From Rugosimonospora acidiphila (GTDB taxonomy: Bacteria; Actinomycetota; Actinomycetes; Mycobacteriales; Micromonosporaceae), in contig NZ_BAABJQ010000008.1 in assembly GCF_039543385.1 (NCBI RefSeq), positions 124,001 to 188,000 of the forward strand: DNA of 64,000 nucleotides, read 5' to 3'. This document shows positions 62,375-64,000 of this stretch, in pieces. The notes below the pieces were generated by a model. The model was not told the origin of the DNA and searched no databases. It was given only the letters and a program-made list of their open reading frames with translations. Both the position numbers and the translations under genes were made by a program. Within the stretch, counting starts at the first letter, position 1, and each line of letters starts with the position of its first letter.

Positions 62375-63175
62375 ATGATGCGACGGGGGTTGTCTCTGAA
62401 GACGGCGTGCGTCGGTGTGATGCTGGCCCTGGGGCTGATACTCGCCGGATGTGCCCAGCCCGGGAGCGCGGCCGGGGCCGGTTCGCCAGGGCATGTGACC
62501 CCAGGGCCGTCGGTGTCCGAGGATTGGAAGAGCTACGCGGTGCAGGTGAGTGCCGTCAAGCCGGGGCCATCGCCGGACACCGTGCTCATCGACGTGCTCT
62601 TGCCGGGGACGGGAGCGACCTGTGCCCGCAACGCGAGGGCCGAGCAGTTCGACCAGGCGGACACCACGATTTTTGTGCACGTCCTCGTCGACTCGGCCGG
62701 GTCGGATACCTTCGGGGTGTGCCCGACGGAGGTTCCCGCGGAGTACCGGCCTGCCTCAGCCGGTGCCGTCCTGCACCGGATAGTGGATGATGACCGCACC
62801 GCCGGTGGCGTAGTTGGCGACATCGGCGCCCACCCGCTGGCCTTGCGGCGACGCCCGCGCCGCGGCCATGGCGGCGGCGTCAGCGAAGTCGCCTTCGAAG
62901 ACCGCGAAATACGGCGCTTCTCCCTCGGTCGCCGCCACATCGAAGCTGTAGCGCCACGCAAGCAGGCCGGGCAGATTCATGACCAGTGGAAGGTGGTTGG
63001 TCACGTAGTAGTCGCGGAAGTGGTCAGGGTCGGCGGGCTTGGAATACAGGACCACCAACTTGTGCATGACGACCTCCGTCCGCCTTCGTCCAGAGACGAG
63101 ACCATAACACTCCGGGTGACCTGGGAGCTCCTGCTAAGAACCAGGGACGACACGGAACGGTTCGGATCGCCCTAA
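62375..63175 (+). CDS. Putative lipoprotein with antisense-derived C-terminus
   Basis: A signal peptide (MMRRGLSLKTACVGVMLALG) with lipobox LILAGCAQ (Cys near 25) starts a secreted domain to about residue 127 (SYAVQVSAVKPGPSPDTVLI, FVHVLVDSAGSDTFGVCPTE). From about 62756 the frame runs antisense through the EthD-type gene to a stop at 63173-63175 and loses protein character. So the gene probably lost its own 3' end, and the EthD gene lies where it should continue. Family not recognised. In-frame ATG 62357 is an alternative start. Confidence 0.55.
   Translation: MMRRGLSLKTACVGVMLALGLILAGCAQPGSAAGAGSPGHVTPGPSVSEDWKSYAVQVSAVKPGPSPDTVLIDVLLPGTGATCARNARAEQFDQADTTIFVHVLVDSAGSDTFGVCPTEVPAEYRPASAGAVLHRIVDDDRTAGGVVGDIGAHPLALRRRPRRGHGGGVSEVAFEDREIRRFSLGRRHIEAVAPRKQAGQIHDQWKVVGHVVVAEVVRVGGLGIQDHQLVHDDLRPPSSRDETITLRVTWELLLRTRDDTERFGSP
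62756..63067 (-). CDS. EthD-type dimeric ferredoxin-like protein
   Basis: 103 residues. MHKLVVLYSKPADPDHFRDY with YVTNHLPL and YFAVFEGDFADAAAMAAA is the EthD pattern (ferredoxin-like alpha+beta barrel). EthD accompanies a P450 system for ether breakdown in Rhodococcus, but most members are of unknown function. The ATG at 63067 has GGAGGTC upstream. It lies entirely antisense to the 3' part of the lipoprotein frame. Confidence 0.82.
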   Translation of the reverse strand: MHKLVVLYSKPADPDHFRDYYVTNHLPLVMNLPGLLAWRYSFDVAATEGEAPYFAVFEGDFADAAAMAAARASPQGQRVGADVANYATGGAVIIHYPVQDGTG

Positions 63176-63251
63176 GATCCAATGTTTACCGATCGCCCAA
63201 TGCCGCTGGTATGTTGAGCCCTCGCCGAGTGGTGCGGGACCAGGTTTGGGG

Positions 63252-63761
63252 ATGCTTGTGGCTGAGGTGGCGCTGCGGCCGGTTGAGGACTCTGATCTCG
63301 ATGCCTTATTCGAGCAGATGCGGGATCCGGAGTCGGTCCGGATGGCCGCCTTCACTGCACAGGATCCCGACGACCGCGCCGCGTTCGATGCCCACATGGC
63401 AAGGGTCAGGACGTCGCCTGGAGCCACCAACCGCGCTATCACGGTTGATGGACGGCTCGTCGGCAGCATCGCCAGCTTCGTCATCGAGGACGACACCGAA
63501 GTCACGTACTGGATCGACAGATCCTGCTGGGGGCGGGGCATCGCCAGTCGAGCGCTCGCCCTGCTCTTGGAGTTGGTCCCGGTACGGCCCGTGTTCGCCC
63601 GTGCCGCGAGTGACAATGTCGGATCGCTCAAGGTGCTACAGAAGGCAGGATTCGCCATCACAGGCACGGAGATCTCGTTCGCCAACGGGCGGAACTCGGA
63701 GATCGAGGAAACGATCCTGCGCCTTGACGAGCCCGCGGGACGTGCCTCGAACCGCAGGTGA
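63252..63761 (+). CDS. GNAT-family N-acetyltransferase
   Basis: 169 residues with the GNAT fold of the RimJ/RimL-like type: LRPVEDSDLDALFEQMRDPE at the start, the acetyl-CoA loop in SCWGRGIASRALALLLE, and NVGSLKVLQKAGFAITG before the last strands. Substrate unknown. ATG 63252 is used; a TTG two codons upstream is in frame. Confidence 0.87.
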   Translation: MLVAEVALRPVEDSDLDALFEQMRDPESVRMAAFTAQDPDDRAAFDAHMARVRTSPGATNRAITVDGRLVGSIASFVIEDDTEVTYWIDRSCWGRGIASRALALLLELVPVRPVFARAASDNVGSLKVLQKAGFAITGTEISFANGRNSEIEETILRLDEPAGRASNRR

Positions 63762-63868
63762 CCCAGCCCGAGGGTGGGCGATTCGGCCGGCACCTTGGGG
63801 TCCACCAACGCCGGGAAATTCGCGTGGGGGACTGGCCGATGGCGGCCGGGTTGCGACGTCCTTGGGCT

Positions 63869-64000
63869 TCAGGTCTTGGCCGTGCGCTGTGCTCTTACGG
63901 TTTGTACCGTCCGCCAGGGGCCGTGGTTGCGGGAGATCTCGTTGCGCCAGGAAAAGGTGGCGGGCTGGAGGTCGTGGAAAACCCAGCGTTCGATCCGGTC
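63869..64000 (-). CDS. C-terminal end of an unknown gene (5' part beyond window)
   Basis: 43 codons open to the right edge on the minus strand: RIERWVFHDLQPATFSWRNE, ISRNHGPWRT and a tail RAQRTAKT before the stop. The W-x-x-E-x-S-x-x-x-G-x-W pattern is that of the last strands of a small SRPBCC- or DUF1579-like beta-barrel, but this is only a guess from a short piece. Confidence 0.5.
   Translation of the reverse strand, partial: DRIERWVFHDLQPATFSWRNEISRNHGPWRTVQTVRAQRTAKT

Noticed and set aside
1..64000. tRNA or rRNA genes
   Set aside because: I saw no cloverleaf with a GGTTCGAATCC-type arm or rRNA sequence; GGTTCGA matches are the LacI-type operators.

Overview
The window is chromosomal DNA of a GC-rich actinobacterium. 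Pointers are the GC-heavy third codon positions, GTG/TTG starts, leaderless promoters, paired GAF-ANTAR regulators, an AfsR-type SARP regulator, a DUF3618/holin-like membrane module and a CIRCE-controlled solo groEL. I cannot name the genus. There is a lot of gene debris (about ten truncated or broken genes), so this looks like an accessory, recombining part of the chromosome.

Region 1 (1-16.6 kb) is an organosulfur-scavenging island built as two divergent modules. The minus-strand operon (8.47 kb down to about 1 kb) encodes a DszB-like desulfinase that looks like a substrate-binding protein, a lipoprotein, ATPase and permease of an aliphatic-sulfonate ABC importer, a class II aldolase, an SsuD-type monooxygenase and two flavin reductases; a PfkB kinase lies beyond. 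The plus-strand side has a ROK-family regulator followed by a second operon: flavin reductase, lipoprotein, permease, ATPase, a DszA/NtaA-type monooxygenase and a second SsuD-type monooxygenase. Each of the three transcription units (desulfinase operon, ROK gene, second operon) is preceded by a tiny leader ORF. Each of these starts 6-7 nt after a -10 box (so leaderless), ends in a ...Cys-Arg(-Arg)-stop tail, and is associated with attenuator-like hairpins. This cysteine-tailed attenuation system is the most interesting feature of the window.

Region 2 (16.6-28.3 kb): CIRCE plus groEL; a deletion scar joining the start of a GT4 glycosyltransferase to the end of a GH130 enzyme; an LtrA-like membrane protein; an XRE/MmyB remnant; a large secreted DUF3494 (ice-binding-like) protein with five nearly identical repeat domains and an LPVTG anchor; an IS5 remnant; and an aldo/keto reductase divergent from an XRE/MmyB regulator.

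Region 3 (29-45 kb) is a stress and cell-envelope region: a three-gene DUF3618/holin-like membrane operon, two GAF-ANTAR proteins, two hemerythrin-domain proteins, a YihY-type membrane protein, LapA and DUF5994 genes with a slipin fragment, a fatty acid desaturase, an AI-2E family transporter, a tnpB stub, a YchJ-like protein, a broken S8 protease and a large SARP/AAA regulator.

Region 4 (45-61.5 kb) is plant-polysaccharide use. A PadR/HAAS pair sits inside a broken glycosidase gene. A LacI regulon follows: a multidomain secreted glycosidase, LacI, a three-gene sugar ABC importer, GH31, GH127 (DUF1680) and an FGGY kinase. A palindromic operator with core CGAACCGGTTCG occurs four times: twice before a gene stub, once before lacI and once before the importer. 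The order suggests secreted hydrolysis, import, then intracellular removal of side-chain xylose or arabinose and phosphorylation.

Region 5 (61.5-64 kb): a methyltransferase, a lipoprotein gene that runs antisense into an EthD-type gene, a GNAT acetyltransferase and the end of an unknown gene.
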